A DNA stretch of 64,000 bases from an uncultured Parabacteroides sp. (GCA_944325355.1 CALUZS010000014.1:1-64000); one strand, 5' to 3'; shown: positions 18,472 through 27,741, counted from the stretch's first letter. Translations and numbers: made by a program. Notes: a model not told the origin generated them from the sequence alone.

Positions 18472-19143
18472 TTATACTCTTCCTAAAAACTCATCGACGG
18501 TGTAATTGAGGAATTGGTTGAATGGTTGCAGAGCCTTGAAGCATTCAACCGTCCGGTCTGCCCAATCTTCTGCGAAGAAAAAATTGTCCGGCAGTTTGGC
18601 AGTCACACAGAAATCCTTATGTTTCATGATGTCGGCATAGGGGGAGTCTTGCGGATACCCCACAGGCATCCGTTTCAAGGTTTCGCCGTCGAGACCGGAG
18701 AACCACCGTTTGAATTGCGGCGTCTCCATGATGGCAGTGAACTCTTCTATATGGTCGTATATCTCCCTGCGGAGCTGTTTCAGAAGTTTGGGTTCCGGAC
18801 ACCAGACACCGCCAGACAGCATACATGCGCCCGGTTGCAGGTGGAGGTAATAGCCACCACGGATGCTTCGGCGCCCTCCTTGTGCGATGTAGGCTCCGAA
18901 ATATGTTTTGTAAGGCATCTTGTTGGGTGAAAACCGGATGTCGCGATAGATGCGGAAAAGGCAATCTTTGGCTTCGAGACCCGATATTTCGGGGTCGAAG
19001 GCCATCGTTTTGTTAATCAGTAACTGTACATTCGCTATGAACTGGTCCCGTAACCGTTCGTAGCGTTGCTTGTTCTCTTGGAACCATGCCCGGTCGTTGT
19101 TTGCTGCCAGTTCCCGTAAGAACTGAATGATTTCCTGATTCAT
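18472..19143 (-). CDS. DUF2461 (TIGR02453) family protein
   Basis: A 223-residue soluble protein with the DUF2461 pattern: an N-terminal FLRELAANNDRAWFQENKQR, then FRIYRDIRFSPNKMPYKTYF, a GGYYLHLQPG block and WFSGLDGETLKRMPVGYP. The family is widespread in bacteria and fungi and has no established biochemical role. No signal peptide. It stands 21 nt downstream of the patatin gene's stop side on the same strand and may be co-transcribed with it. Confidence 0.85.
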   Translation of the reverse strand: MNQEIIQFLRELAANNDRAWFQENKQRYERLRDQFIANVQLLINKTMAFDPEISGLEAKDCLFRIYRDIRFSPNKMPYKTYFGAYIAQGGRRSIRGGYYLHLQPGACMLSGGVWCPEPKLLKQLRREIYDHIEEFTAIMETPQFKRWFSGLDGETLKRMPVGYPQDSPYADIMKHKDFCVTAKLPDNFFFAEDWADRTVECFKALQPFNQFLNYTVDEFLGRV

Positions 19144-19164
19144 TTGTTTTGCTCTTTTATGTGT

Positions 19165-21351
19165 TTAGAAGTAATACCCCAAGTTTAGTAATATTTTGAA
19201 GCTTTTCGCCCAATTGGACAGCCCGAAGGTCATGTTCATGGGACCGAACATACTGTCGTAATAGTACCCGAGTGTGCCGCCCCAGACGTATTTTCCTTTC
19301 AGTATGTCGAAGAAATTGTCATCGTGGACGCCACAGTTTCCTATCAAAGAAATGTAGTGGTTTGTCCCAATCCGCTGCCGCAATTGCAGGCGGAGGAGAA
19401 CCATTGCATTGTCGAATACATCGATATGGTTGATTCCGGCGAAAGGAAGCTGATGATCCAAATATCTTCCTTCCGTCTCGCCGCCTACCATGTTCAAATA
19501 GGGGAAAGCCGCATCTTCGCCGATGAGCACCCTTCCGTAGATAGACGGAATGATGCTGAAGCGTGAAGTGGCTGGCAATACCGATAAAAACTTGACGGTC
19601 AATGCTGAAAAGGGGAAATGACCGTTGTAGCTGGTGAAGTTGTCGGTATAAAGTGTATAGTTTGCCCCGATGGATACCCCTTTCGTGGGGAAATACTGCC
19701 TGTCTAACGTCTCGAAATGTACCGTTGCGAAGTAATTGAAGAAATTCTGTTTGGGGAATTCATTGCTTCCGTTGGAGCTTAGGACAGATGTGTAGTTGTA
19801 ATGTTCGTACCGGAGTCCTGCCTGGAATTTGAAACTGAGCCAGTTCATGTCCGAATAGGAGAACTCCGCCGCATGGTTGTGGTACGTAGTGTTCAGTGTC
19901 TTGTCTCCTTTGTAGTACAAGTCCAAATCGTGGTAGGTGAATTTGTACGACAAGTTGAGACCCCGTAACGGATTCTTGTTGATGGCGAAATCCAGTTTAC
20001 CGTATGTTTTCTTCCCGATACGCCCGGTTAAGGCAAGGCGTGTCTGTAATTTTTTGCGATGGTCGAACGTTCCGTTGAGCAACACGGCAGCAATCTCTTC
20101 CGAATCGAACCGGACGCCGAAATTGACCGAGGTCGCCGATTTCGGCTGTAACGAAAGGTGCAGGTCGCGTTTTTCATCTCCGGCGAGTTTGTAGCTTACG
20201 TTGGAGTAGGCATTTGTCCCGATGAGGACCGACATAGCGTTGTGCAGCTCTTCCAATGTAATCCAACTGTTTTCTTTCAGTTTGCTGATTTTCATGAGCC
20301 ATTTCTCATCGCCGGGGACGATGCCTTCAAAATAGATTTTATGGATGAAGAACCGGTTCTCCTGCTTCCGTACGATATGCTTTTGAGGAGACATGTTTGT
20401 CGTATCTTCCAAACCGATGGCTTTTTTTAATGCCATCAGCGGTCCCCATTGCATCCGGGCAGCCTCTTGTCCGCGTAAGATAAGTGTATCGATGGCAGTG
20501 GGAGTGAAGCTGATGGATGTGTAAGGTTGTGTGTTCGGACGGATAAGGATGTCGGTCATTTGGGTGTTGCTGACGTATTTGTCGTAGCCGTGGAGGGCAA
20601 CGATTTGTCCGACGATTTCGACTGCCGATTCCAGCTTTTTCCGCTCTTTCAAATCGCTTGTCCCTAAATCTACCCCGATTACGATATCTGCACCCATCTC
20701 TTTAACAACATCTGCCGGATAGTTGTTGTTCAACCCGCCGTCCACGAGTATCATGCTGTCAAGTTTTACCGGGGTGATTGCTGCCGGGATCGCCATGCTT
20801 GCGCGCATGGCGATAGGTAGGCTTCCCTTGTGGAAAACATACTCTTTTCCATTAACCAAATCGACTGCCACGCAGGCAAAAGGAATTTGGAGTGTGTTGA
20901 AATCGACGGAATCGTGGTAGCCGATGGTGAGATTGGAAAACAGGTTTTGCAGGTTCTGGCCTTTTATCAGTCCGCTAATCATGCGCTCTTCCTTTGCGAT
21001 ACCGAAAGGAAGCGACAGAACGTATTTTTCAGAATGTTCCTTTTCAGGGAAAGTCCGGTTATCGCGCTGTACCTGGTCGCTTAACAGTAATGGCCAGTTT
21101 TGTTCGGCGACCATGCTGTCTATTTCGGATGCAGAATAGCCGATGGCGTATAATCCGCCGATGATGGCACCCATGCTTGTTCCTGCAATGTAATCAATCG
21201 GTATTCCTGCTTCTTCCAGGACTTTCAGCACGCCGATATGCGACATGCCTTTTGCACCCCCCCCGCCTAAGGCGAGACCCACTTTTTTGCGTTCGCCCCG
21301 TATTTGCGGGAACATTAATAGGAGAAGCAATAATATACAAATACGTTTCAT
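19165..21351 (-). CDS. Patatin-like phospholipase fused to a BamA-type outer-membrane barrel
   Basis: A 728-residue protein in three parts: a signal peptide (1-19), a patatin domain (about 22-320), and a POTRA-like segment followed by a 16-strand-type barrel (about 340-728) ending in a C-terminal aromatic residue (LGYYF), as outer-membrane proteins do. The patatin catalytic residues are complete: oxyanion loop GGGGAKG (29-35), nucleophile Ser59 in GTSMG, and Asp204 in DGG. This architecture is that of PlpD-type (type Vd) autotransporter-like proteins, in which the lipase is exported through its own barrel or remains periplasmic. The substrate is probably phospholipid; whether the enzyme is surface exposed cannot be told from sequence. 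Confidence 0.88.
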   Translation of the reverse strand: MKRICILLLLLLMFPQIRGERKKVGLALGGGGAKGMSHIGVLKVLEEAGIPIDYIAGTSMGAIIGGLYAIGYSASEIDSMVAEQNWPLLLSDQVQRDNRTFPEKEHSEKYVLSLPFGIAKEERMISGLIKGQNLQNLFSNLTIGYHDSVDFNTLQIPFACVAVDLVNGKEYVFHKGSLPIAMRASMAIPAAITPVKLDSMILVDGGLNNNYPADVVKEMGADIVIGVDLGTSDLKERKKLESAVEIVGQIVALHGYDKYVSNTQMTDILIRPNTQPYTSISFTPTAIDTLILRGQEAARMQWGPLMALKKAIGLEDTTNMSPQKHIVRKQENRFFIHKIYFEGIVPGDEKWLMKISKLKENSWITLEELHNAMSVLIGTNAYSNVSYKLAGDEKRDLHLSLQPKSATSVNFGVRFDSEEIAAVLLNGTFDHRKKLQTRLALTGRIGKKTYGKLDFAINKNPLRGLNLSYKFTYHDLDLYYKGDKTLNTTYHNHAAEFSYSDMNWLSFKFQAGLRYEHYNYTSVLSSNGSNEFPKQNFFNYFATVHFETLDRQYFPTKGVSIGANYTLYTDNFTSYNGHFPFSALTVKFLSVLPATSRFSIIPSIYGRVLIGEDAAFPYLNMVGGETEGRYLDHQLPFAGINHIDVFDNAMVLLRLQLRQRIGTNHYISLIGNCGVHDDNFFDILKGKYVWGGTLGYYYDSMFGPMNMTFGLSNWAKSFKILLNLGYYF

Positions 21352-21465
21352 TTCCCGGCAATTTCATACAAAGGTAGCAGTTCTGCCTGATATTGCAACA
21401 AGGTTATCTTCGTTTGAATAAATTTACCTGCTTTTGGAATAGAATGGACCAATGGCTGAAAAGGC

Positions 21466-21508
21466 AAATCGGGATTGTTACAGGTACTGCCCGTAACAAT
21501 CCCGATTT
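21466..21508. terminator. Hairpin between the BlaR1-like gene and the patatin gene
   Basis: Perfect 16-bp inverted repeat, arms 21466-21481 and 21493-21508, loop of 11 bases. It lies 88 nt past the stop of the minus-strand BlaR1-like gene. The T-run on the minus-strand side is short (CCTTTT), so termination is likely but not certain. Confidence 0.65.
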
Positions 21509-21595
21509 AAGATAAGAGAAAAGGAACAGCGCAAACGCATTCTTCCGTGCAAAACGGCTGCGGTGTAAGGAGTATCCTTCCTCCGTAAGTGTGTC

Positions 21596-22909
21596 TTATT
21601 TTGGTTTATTTAATTTGAAACTGACCGGCATGACGTAGCGTACGTTTACAGGTTCTCCTTTCTGCTTTCCGGGAGTCCATTTAGGCATTGCTTCTACTAC
21701 TCGGATTGCTTCTTTTTTCAATAATTCATTTTCACCCTTGAGTACTTTTATTTCAGAAACTGAACCGTCTTTCAAGATAAAAAACGCCAAAATAATCGTT
21801 TCTTCTATCTCGTTTTTCTGTGCTTCTTCCGGATATTGGATGTTTTCTCCTAAATATTGGAAGAGTTTTTGCATTCCTCCCGGAAATATTGGCAATTCAT
21901 CGCATACTGTGAGCACCTCTTCGCCATCTGCAGTTTTGTATTTTTTTTCGTCTTGAGACATGTTGTCGGATTCTGTCGGACCGTCAACTATCTTTATGTT
22001 AAGAGTTGATTTGTTGTCAGAAACCATTGCCGTTTTTTTTGCGAGATTCGAAGCTTCGGCGGAGTTGTTTCCCAAAAATACCAATGCCACAGTCAAGGGC
22101 AAAAGCAAAAGGTATTTGACCTTTGCGCTACTGTTAGTTCTTTTCTTGTTCATCATGTTGATTCTGTTTTTAAGAGATAAGACATTAAAGTAATTATATA
22201 ATACAGCTGTAGTCTTGTAATTGGTAAATTCCAGGAGGTGGTACTGGTAATTCTTTGTGTTGAATCCGCTACGGACAACCGCGTCGTCGGCAATGTACTC
22301 ATGGTTGTTGCGTATCTCTTTCCCGAGTAGCCAGACAAACGGGTTTATCCAGCAAAATGCAGTGAAAAGCTCGCAGATTATTACATCCAAGGAATGCCAT
22401 TGTTGTTGGTGGACTGTCTCATGCGTGATGATTTCATGCACTTCCTCTTCTTTGTATCCTTGCGGATGTATGAAAATCCATTTGAAGAATGAGAAAGGGG
22501 ACGCCTGTTTCTTCAGCAGATGTACCTGTTTCCCGTTGATGATTGCTGTTTTCGAGTCTTTTATAATCCGGAAGATGGCGGATAGCTGGATGACAAACCG
22601 CAATAGTAACAACCCTCCCACGGAGAGGTAACCGTAGAAAAGGAAATCTGTCCATGGGAAAGCGGCAGTTTCTGATGCGGATACCAATATCTCCGGGAGG
22701 TTGACTGTTATCGGTTGGATGTCAATCGATGTTTTTACTTGTTCGTTTATTTCCCAAAAGGGATATATCAGCGCGATAGCGAAGAACGCGAGCAGGGTGA
22801 ATCTTCGCAGCTGGAAAAACGTGTCTTTATGGAATATCAGCCGATAGGTGATGTAAAAGACTGCCAATGCGATGTTTACTTTCAAGAAATAGATGAATAT
22901 TGTCTCCAT
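21596..22909 (-). CDS. BlaR1/MecR1-type M56 metallopeptidase with TonB-like C-terminus
   Basis: A 437-residue membrane protein from the ATG at 22909. Four N-terminal membrane helices surround a zinc-peptidase domain with HETVH (163-167) and the downstream NHEYIADDAVVR carrying the third ligand. A further membrane helix (about 263-283) follows. The C-terminus (about 333-437; FPGGMQKLFQYLGENIQYPE ... TPGKQKGEPVNVRYVMPVSF) is a TonB C-terminal domain and not the beta-lactam sensor domain of classical BlaR1. The frame continues upstream to a TTG at 22945 inside blaI, but the ATG gives a normal start. It pairs with the BlaI-type repressor 13 nt upstream, and presumably cleaves it on an envelope signal. 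Confidence 0.9.
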   Translation of the reverse strand: METIFIYFLKVNIALAVFYITYRLIFHKDTFFQLRRFTLLAFFAIALIYPFWEINEQVKTSIDIQPITVNLPEILVSASETAAFPWTDFLFYGYLSVGGLLLLRFVIQLSAIFRIIKDSKTAIINGKQVHLLKKQASPFSFFKWIFIHPQGYKEEEVHEIITHETVHQQQWHSLDVIICELFTAFCWINPFVWLLGKEIRNNHEYIADDAVVRSGFNTKNYQYHLLEFTNYKTTAVLYNYFNVLSLKNRINMMNKKRTNSSAKVKYLLLLPLTVALVFLGNNSAEASNLAKKTAMVSDNKSTLNIKIVDGPTESDNMSQDEKKYKTADGEEVLTVCDELPIFPGGMQKLFQYLGENIQYPEEAQKNEIEETIILAFFILKDGSVSEIKVLKGENELLKKEAIRVVEAMPKWTPGKQKGEPVNVRYVMPVSFKLNKPK

Positions 22910-22922
22910 GATACCAGTGAAT

Positions 22923-23285
22923 TTAATGTTCTTGTCCTTTTTCAATCATATCGATGATTTCTTTTAATTCTTTTGCCGAAATCTTTTGCTCCTTCGCAAA
23001 GAAAGAAACCATCTCTTTGTAAGAGTTTGCAAAATAGTTGTCTACAACGCGGTTTAGGAATATCTTTTTGTATTCATATTCTTTCACCAGCGGCGTATAT
23101 TGATACGTGTTTCCGTAACGCTTGGCTGTAACGTATTTTTTGCGTTCGAGGTTTTTTATGATAGAAGCCAGCGTAGTGTATGGGATTTTTTCCGGGTATT
23201 CGGCAAGAACATCCTTCACGAAGCAGGCGCCCAACCGCCAGATGACGCGCATTGCTTCTTCCTCTTGTTTTGTCAATCTTTCCAT
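22923..23285 (-). CDS. BlaI/MecI/CopY-family transcriptional repressor
   Basis: A 120-residue winged-helix repressor: MERLTKQEEEAMRVIWRLG, then VKDVLAEYPEKIPYTTLASI and IKNLERKKYVTAKRYGN, followed by a C-terminal dimerisation helix region. BlaI-type repressors are inactivated by proteolysis triggered by the partner M56 protein, here encoded immediately downstream. I chose the ATG at 23285 over the open extension to 23345, because the extension runs straight through the palindromic promoter at 23286-23353. The upstream palindrome is very probably its own operator. Confidence 0.92.
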   Translation of the reverse strand: MERLTKQEEEAMRVIWRLGACFVKDVLAEYPEKIPYTTLASIIKNLERKKYVTAKRYGNTYQYTPLVKEYEYKKIFLNRVVDNYFANSYKEMVSFFAKEQKISAKELKEIIDMIEKGQEH

Positions 23286-23353
23286 GATAACAATTGTTTG
23301 TTTACGACTTTTTCGCAAATCTACGAATATTTCGTAAACAAACAATTGTTATC
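23286..23353 (-). promoter_or_regulatory. Perfect 22-bp inverted repeat enclosing the blaI promoter (probable operator)
   Basis: Arms at 23286-23307 and 23332-23353 are perfect inverted repeats (GATAACAATTGTTTGTTTACGA and its complement) separated by 24 bases. Each arm contains the internal palindrome ACAATTGT. Within and across them lies a canonical Bacteroides promoter on the minus strand: TTG at 23343-23345, 19 bases, then TAGATTTG at 23316-23323. The right arm therefore covers the -33 element, and the left arm ends at the base before the blaI ATG. The geometry is that of an autoregulated BlaI operator; the binding itself is inferred. Confidence 0.8.
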
Positions 23354-23366
23354 AGGTTAAAAGTAG

Positions 23367-25040
23367 TTAATAACTGAAACTGCCTCCGCCGACAAACTCC
23401 CGGAGGAGTGAGGTTCTCGGTAAATTTTCTTCCGGCATGTAGTTGAAATAACGCAGAAATTTCAGCAAACGGTGGGCTTCTGCATACTCGGGTTCGTCTT
23501 CCATCACTTCCAATAAGATAGGTTCGGCAAAAGGTCTCAGTGCAGCCAGTTCATAAAGCATCGCGCTGTTGAACATAGCATCCGCATTTTCTTGAAACGG
23601 GAATATCCATTTGTCTTCGCCTTTTCTGACGCTATGCCACCGGGCAATGGTTTCTTTAGCGGAATATCCTCTGTAACGGTAGTCGCGTACGATACGGCGT
23701 AGCAGTCGGTTGTCGGTGGTAGGAATCCAGTTGTGATTGTCTAAAGAGATGGTGGTCAGCGCCGAGACATATATTCTGAACTTGGCAGAATCCGGCAGCT
23801 GTTCCGTAAGGATTGGATTAAGAGCATGGATGCCTTCCATAACAATCACGGCTCGGTCTTCGAGTTTTAGCTTTTTTCCCTTATAAACACGTTTGCCTGT
23901 GGTGAAATCGTATGTAGGGATGTCGATTTCTTTTCCGGCGAGTAAAGCGTCCAAGTCTTCGTTCAGTTTAGGTAAGTCCAACGCATAGATAGATTCGAAA
24001 TCATAATCCCCGTATTCATCTTTCGGGGTCTGGTCCCGGTTTACAAAATAGTCATCCAATGAGATGCCGATGGGATTTAGCAGGTTGGTTGCCAATTGTA
24101 CTTCCAGCCGCTTGCAAGTAGTGGTTTTTCCGGATGAGGATGGACCTGAAATAAGTACCAGGCGGACTCCCTCTTTGTAGCGTCGTGCTATTTCTTCGGC
24201 GATGAAGGAAATCTGTTTTTCCTGCATCGCCTCTGATACTAAAATTACTTTTTTTGACGCCCCTGCACGGACAGCTTGGTTCAAGTCGCCTACATTATCC
24301 AAATGGAGCGCGTTAAGTAGTGTCAGGTGCTCCTCGTAAGCTGCAAACATCTTGTCTTGCCTGATTAAAGGCTCCAGTTCGTTGATGTCCGATTGCTTGG
24401 GAACGCGGAGCAACATTCCATGAAAATAGGGAACCAAGTCGAATAAATTGATACATCCGGTGGAGGGCAGCAGGCATTCATAGAAATAATTGCAATAACC
24501 ATCCAATTCATAATATGTGGTGTACGCCATTCCTGCTGTTTCTATCAGTTCTGCCTTGTCTGGCATCCCGCATTTCCGGAACAGTGAGATGGCTTCTTTT
24601 GTCCGTATGCGGTGGCGGATGAAAGGTATATCGGCATCGATGATTTCTTGCATCCGTTGTTTGATGGCGGCAATGGATTCTTCCGGGATTTTATGCCCGT
24701 CGTGAGCAACGGCATAATAGCCTTTGGATATGGAGTGCTCGAGGTTCATGTCGACGCCGGGCAAAACATCTTTTGCGGCTTTCAGGAAGACGAAACAGAG
24801 CGAACGCACGAATGTCCGCAGCCCGGACGGTGAAGAGTAGTCTAAAAATTCCACATCGGCGGATTCCCAGCAGCGGAAATCCAGGTTTTCAATCCGGTTG
24901 TTTACAGATACATTTGTCGGTTGGTACTTCAAGCCGTCAATGGCATTTGCTTTAAACAATTCCGTCATGGAAATTCCCGGATGTATATCCTTATATGTCT
25001 TTTTGTTGTTTTTGCAGTAAATCGAAATCAAATCATTCAT
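23367..25040 (-). CDS. Nucleoside (uridine-type) kinase with ThrRS-like N-terminal domain
   Basis: A 557-residue protein from the ATG at 25040. The N-terminal part (about 1-70) resembles a TGS domain, and the next part (about 100-215) the second additional domain of threonyl-tRNA synthetase (HDGHKIPEESI). The C-terminal half is a phosphoribulokinase/uridine kinase P-loop domain with Walker A GPSSSGKT at about 299-306, then ISLDDYFVNRD and VMEGIHALNP. This fusion is common in Bacteroidota and Firmicutes and is annotated as nucleoside kinase; its substrate is rarely tested. The frame is open 24 codons further upstream, but MNDLISIYCKNNKK is the usual family start. Confidence 0.88.
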   Translation of the reverse strand: MNDLISIYCKNNKKTYKDIHPGISMTELFKANAIDGLKYQPTNVSVNNRIENLDFRCWESADVEFLDYSSPSGLRTFVRSLCFVFLKAAKDVLPGVDMNLEHSISKGYYAVAHDGHKIPEESIAAIKQRMQEIIDADIPFIRHRIRTKEAISLFRKCGMPDKAELIETAGMAYTTYYELDGYCNYFYECLLPSTGCINLFDLVPYFHGMLLRVPKQSDINELEPLIRQDKMFAAYEEHLTLLNALHLDNVGDLNQAVRAGASKKVILVSEAMQEKQISFIAEEIARRYKEGVRLVLISGPSSSGKTTTCKRLEVQLATNLLNPIGISLDDYFVNRDQTPKDEYGDYDFESIYALDLPKLNEDLDALLAGKEIDIPTYDFTTGKRVYKGKKLKLEDRAVIVMEGIHALNPILTEQLPDSAKFRIYVSALTTISLDNHNWIPTTDNRLLRRIVRDYRYRGYSAKETIARWHSVRKGEDKWIFPFQENADAMFNSAMLYELAALRPFAEPILLEVMEDEPEYAEAHRLLKFLRYFNYMPEENLPRTSLLREFVGGGSFSY

Positions 25041-25119
25041 AGTAATTCCATTTTTTATAATTTTGCATCCGCAAGTTAGGCAATCTTGATAAGATATTAT
25101 CATCTTAAACATATTTTAA

Positions 25120-26808
25120 ATGGACTATTCAATATTTGATTTTCTCCGTTTGATCGGCTCATTAGGATTATTCCTTTACGGAATGAAAATCATGAGTGAG
25201 GGCTTGCAAAAGTTTGCAGGCGACAGTCTGCGCCGGATATTGACGGCAATGACAACCAACCGTGTGACCGGAGTTCTGACCGGTGTCCTGATAACCGCCC
25301 TTATTCAGTCATCTTCGGCAACGACAGTGATGGTGGTGAGTTTCGTGAATGCAGGATTGCTGACCTTGACACAATCTATCGGTGTAATCATGGGGGCTAA
25401 CATCGGGACGACTGTAACTGCGTGGATTATTTCCGCTTTGGGTTTCAAGGTCGACATTTCCGCTTTCGCTCTTCCGTTACTGGCATTTGGAATTCCTTTC
25501 CTGTTTTCAGGGAAAAGTTCCCGGAAGTCAATAGGTGAATTTATATTCGGGTTTAGTTTCCTGTTCATGGGACTTGAGGGGCTTAAGATGAATGCTCCCG
25601 ATTTAAGCGCAAATCCTGATATGCTCGCATTCGTGCAGAATTACACGGATATGGGCTTTTTTTCTATTATACTGTTTTTGTTGATCGGAGCAATCCTGAC
25701 TATGATTGTCCAGGCTTCGGCGGCAACGATGGCGATTACGCTAATCATGTGCGCGAATGGGTGGATTGATTACCATTTGGGCGTTGCTTTGGTTCTGGGT
25801 GAGAATATCGGTACGACAATCACGGCGAATCTGGCGGCATTGACTGCCAACATCCAGGCGCGACGGGCAGCCCTTGCCCATTTGATGTTTAATGTTTTCG
25901 GTGTTTGCTGGGTACTGGTTGTCTTTTATCCTTTCACCGGCGCAGTATCTTGGTTCGTTACAAATGTGATGGGCGTTACTGATCCGGCGGTAGCTGTATC
26001 GTTTAAGCTGGCGGCTTTCCATACTGCTTTCAATGTCAGCAATACCTGCATCATGATATGGTTAGTCAGTCTTATAGAGAAGACAGTTTGTTCCATCATT
26101 AAGCCGAAAGATGAGGAGGATGAGGAATACCGTCTCAGGTATATCAGCGGTGGTATGCTTTCCACAGCAGAACTTTCCATAATTCAAGCGCATAAGGAAA
26201 TCACTCTCTTTGCAGAACGGACGGCAAAGATGTTTAATATGGTAAAACAGCTCTTTTATGAAGAGAACGAGGACGTATTCCTGAAAGTATATAATCGCAT
26301 CGAGAAATATGAAAGTATCAGCGACAGGATGGAGGTTGAGATTGCAAATTACCTTACCTGCGTAGCAGAGGGACGTTTGAGTTCGGAGGGTAAAGAAGAA
26401 ATCCGGGTGATGTTGCGGGCGGTGTCGGAGATTGAAAGTATTGCCGACTCTTGTAATAATTTGGCGCGAAGCATTAAACGGAGGAATGAGTTCAAGTCTG
26501 TATTTACTCCCGAACAGAACATGCACGTCGAACGAATGTTTGAGTTGGTGGATCAGGCATTGGCGCGGATGAACATTGTCTTGCATAAGCCGGAACTTAA
26601 CCATGAGGATATCAATCTGTCTTATAATATCGAGAACGAAATTAATAATTATAGGAACCAGCTGAAGAGCGGTAACATAGAAGATATAAACAATAAGAAA
26701 TATCATTACCAGGACGGCGTTTATTACATGGATATGATTGCCGAATCCGAGAAGTTGGGCGATTATGTTATCAACGTTGTCCAGGCGGTGATTGATAAGA
26801 AAATTTGA
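25120..26808 (+). CDS. Na/phosphate symporter (NptA/YjbB family) with PhoU-like C-terminus
   Basis: A 562-residue protein. The first about 320 residues are membrane-embedded and contain the two inverted QSSSAT-type repeats of the NaPi-II family: TALIQSSSATTVMVVSF (about 60-76) and MIVQASAATMAITLI (about 192-206), each followed by a GANIGTT or GENIGTT motif. Residues about 345-555 form a helical PhoU-like cytoplasmic domain with two three-helix repeats. The family takes up phosphate with sodium, or in some cases exports it; the PhoU tail probably senses or gates. It is divergent from the nucleoside kinase and its end lies 35 nt before the methionine aminopeptidase start. Confidence 0.9.
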   Translation: MDYSIFDFLRLIGSLGLFLYGMKIMSEGLQKFAGDSLRRILTAMTTNRVTGVLTGVLITALIQSSSATTVMVVSFVNAGLLTLTQSIGVIMGANIGTTVTAWIISALGFKVDISAFALPLLAFGIPFLFSGKSSRKSIGEFIFGFSFLFMGLEGLKMNAPDLSANPDMLAFVQNYTDMGFFSIILFLLIGAILTMIVQASAATMAITLIMCANGWIDYHLGVALVLGENIGTTITANLAALTANIQARRAALAHLMFNVFGVCWVLVVFYPFTGAVSWFVTNVMGVTDPAVAVSFKLAAFHTAFNVSNTCIMIWLVSLIEKTVCSIIKPKDEEDEEYRLRYISGGMLSTAELSIIQAHKEITLFAERTAKMFNMVKQLFYEENEDVFLKVYNRIEKYESISDRMEVEIANYLTCVAEGRLSSEGKEEIRVMLRAVSEIESIADSCNNLARSIKRRNEFKSVFTPEQNMHVERMFELVDQALARMNIVLHKPELNHEDINLSYNIENEINNYRNQLKSGNIEDINNKKYHYQDGVYYMDMIAESEKLGDYVINVVQAVIDKKI

Positions 26809-26842
26809 CAAGGTTAAAATCATTAGCGAAAGGAGTTGGAAG

Positions 26843-27700
26843 ATGTTTAACAAACATAGAAACAGATGGCATGTAACGAAAGGAGAACCGTTGACGGAAC
26901 TCGACAAAAAGGTTCTTTATTTTCAAAACAAAGGTTTTCTGGTTCCAACAAAAAGTTTGATCAAAACGGCAGAGCAGATAGAGGGGATACGGCAAAGCGG
27001 AGTGATAAATACCGGTGTTCTCGATATTGTTGCCGCTGAAATCAGGGAAGGCATGAGTACGGCAGAGATTGATAGGCTGGTGTATGAGTACACAGTGGGA
27101 CACGGTGCTATTCCGGCTACTCTTAATTATGAAGGATTCCCCAAAAGCGTATGTACTTCTATAAACAATGTCGTTTGCCACGGGATTCCCAGTGAAAAAG
27201 TAATTCTGAAAGATGGGGATATTATTAATGTGGATGTTTCGACAATTTACAAAGGTTATTATTCGGACGCTTCACGTATGTTCATGATTGGGAATGTGAA
27301 ACCGGAATGGGAGCGGTTGGTGAAGGTGACAAAGGAATGTTTGGAGATAGGTATGCGGGCTGCAAAGCCGTTTGGCTTCGTAGGGGACATAGGCAATGCC
27401 ATCCAAAAATATGCCGAAAAGAACGGTTATTCGGTTGTCAGGGATTTATGTGGTCACGGAGTGGGACTTGAATTCCATGAAGAGCCTGAAGTTTGTCATT
27501 TCGGTCGGAAGAAGACTGGCATGTTGCTCGTTCCCGGAATGGTATTTACCATAGAACCGATGATAAACATGGGGCGTTACGATGTTTATGTGGACAGCCG
27601 TGACGGTTGGACGGTACTCACTGTTGACGGGTTGCCCTCCGCACAATGGGAACATACGTTTCTGATGACAGATAACGGTATTGAGATTCTGACGTATTGA
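26843..27700 (+). CDS. map: Methionine aminopeptidase, type I
   Basis: A 286-residue cytosolic metallopeptidase removing the initiator Met. The five metal ligands are visible in order: Asp in INVDVSTI, Asp in YYSDASRMF, His in GHGVGLEFHEEPEV, Glu in FTIEPMIN and Glu in QWEHTFL. The catalytic His lies in YEGFPKSVCTSINNVVCHGIP. The N-terminal about 40 residues carry a short extension (basic, HRNRWHV) before the core. The frame is open to 26792, within the upstream gene, but the ATG at 26843 follows AAAGGAG at a good distance and is the better start. It is likely co-transcribed with the phosphate symporter. Confidence 0.93.
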   Translation: MFNKHRNRWHVTKGEPLTELDKKVLYFQNKGFLVPTKSLIKTAEQIEGIRQSGVINTGVLDIVAAEIREGMSTAEIDRLVYEYTVGHGAIPATLNYEGFPKSVCTSINNVVCHGIPSEKVILKDGDIINVDVSTIYKGYYSDASRMFMIGNVKPEWERLVKVTKECLEIGMRAAKPFGFVGDIGNAIQKYAEKNGYSVVRDLCGHGVGLEFHEEPEVCHFGRKKTGMLLVPGMVFTIEPMINMGRYDVYVDSRDGWTVLTVDGLPSAQWEHTFLMTDNGIEILTY

Positions 27701-27741
27701 ATCCTTCTTTAGCAAAAAGGAAATTTTTAGAATAGAAAGAT

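Noticed and set aside
23367..25040. Reading the nucleoside kinase as a threonyl-tRNA synthetase because of its N-terminal domains
   Set aside because: The synthetase core motifs are missing, and the C-terminal half is a P-loop kinase with Walker A GPSSSGKT.
26062..26907. A 281-codon minus-strand frame opposite the phosphate symporter's PhoU-like tail
   Set aside because: No recognisable motif, and it overlaps two well-supported plus-strand genes over its whole length.
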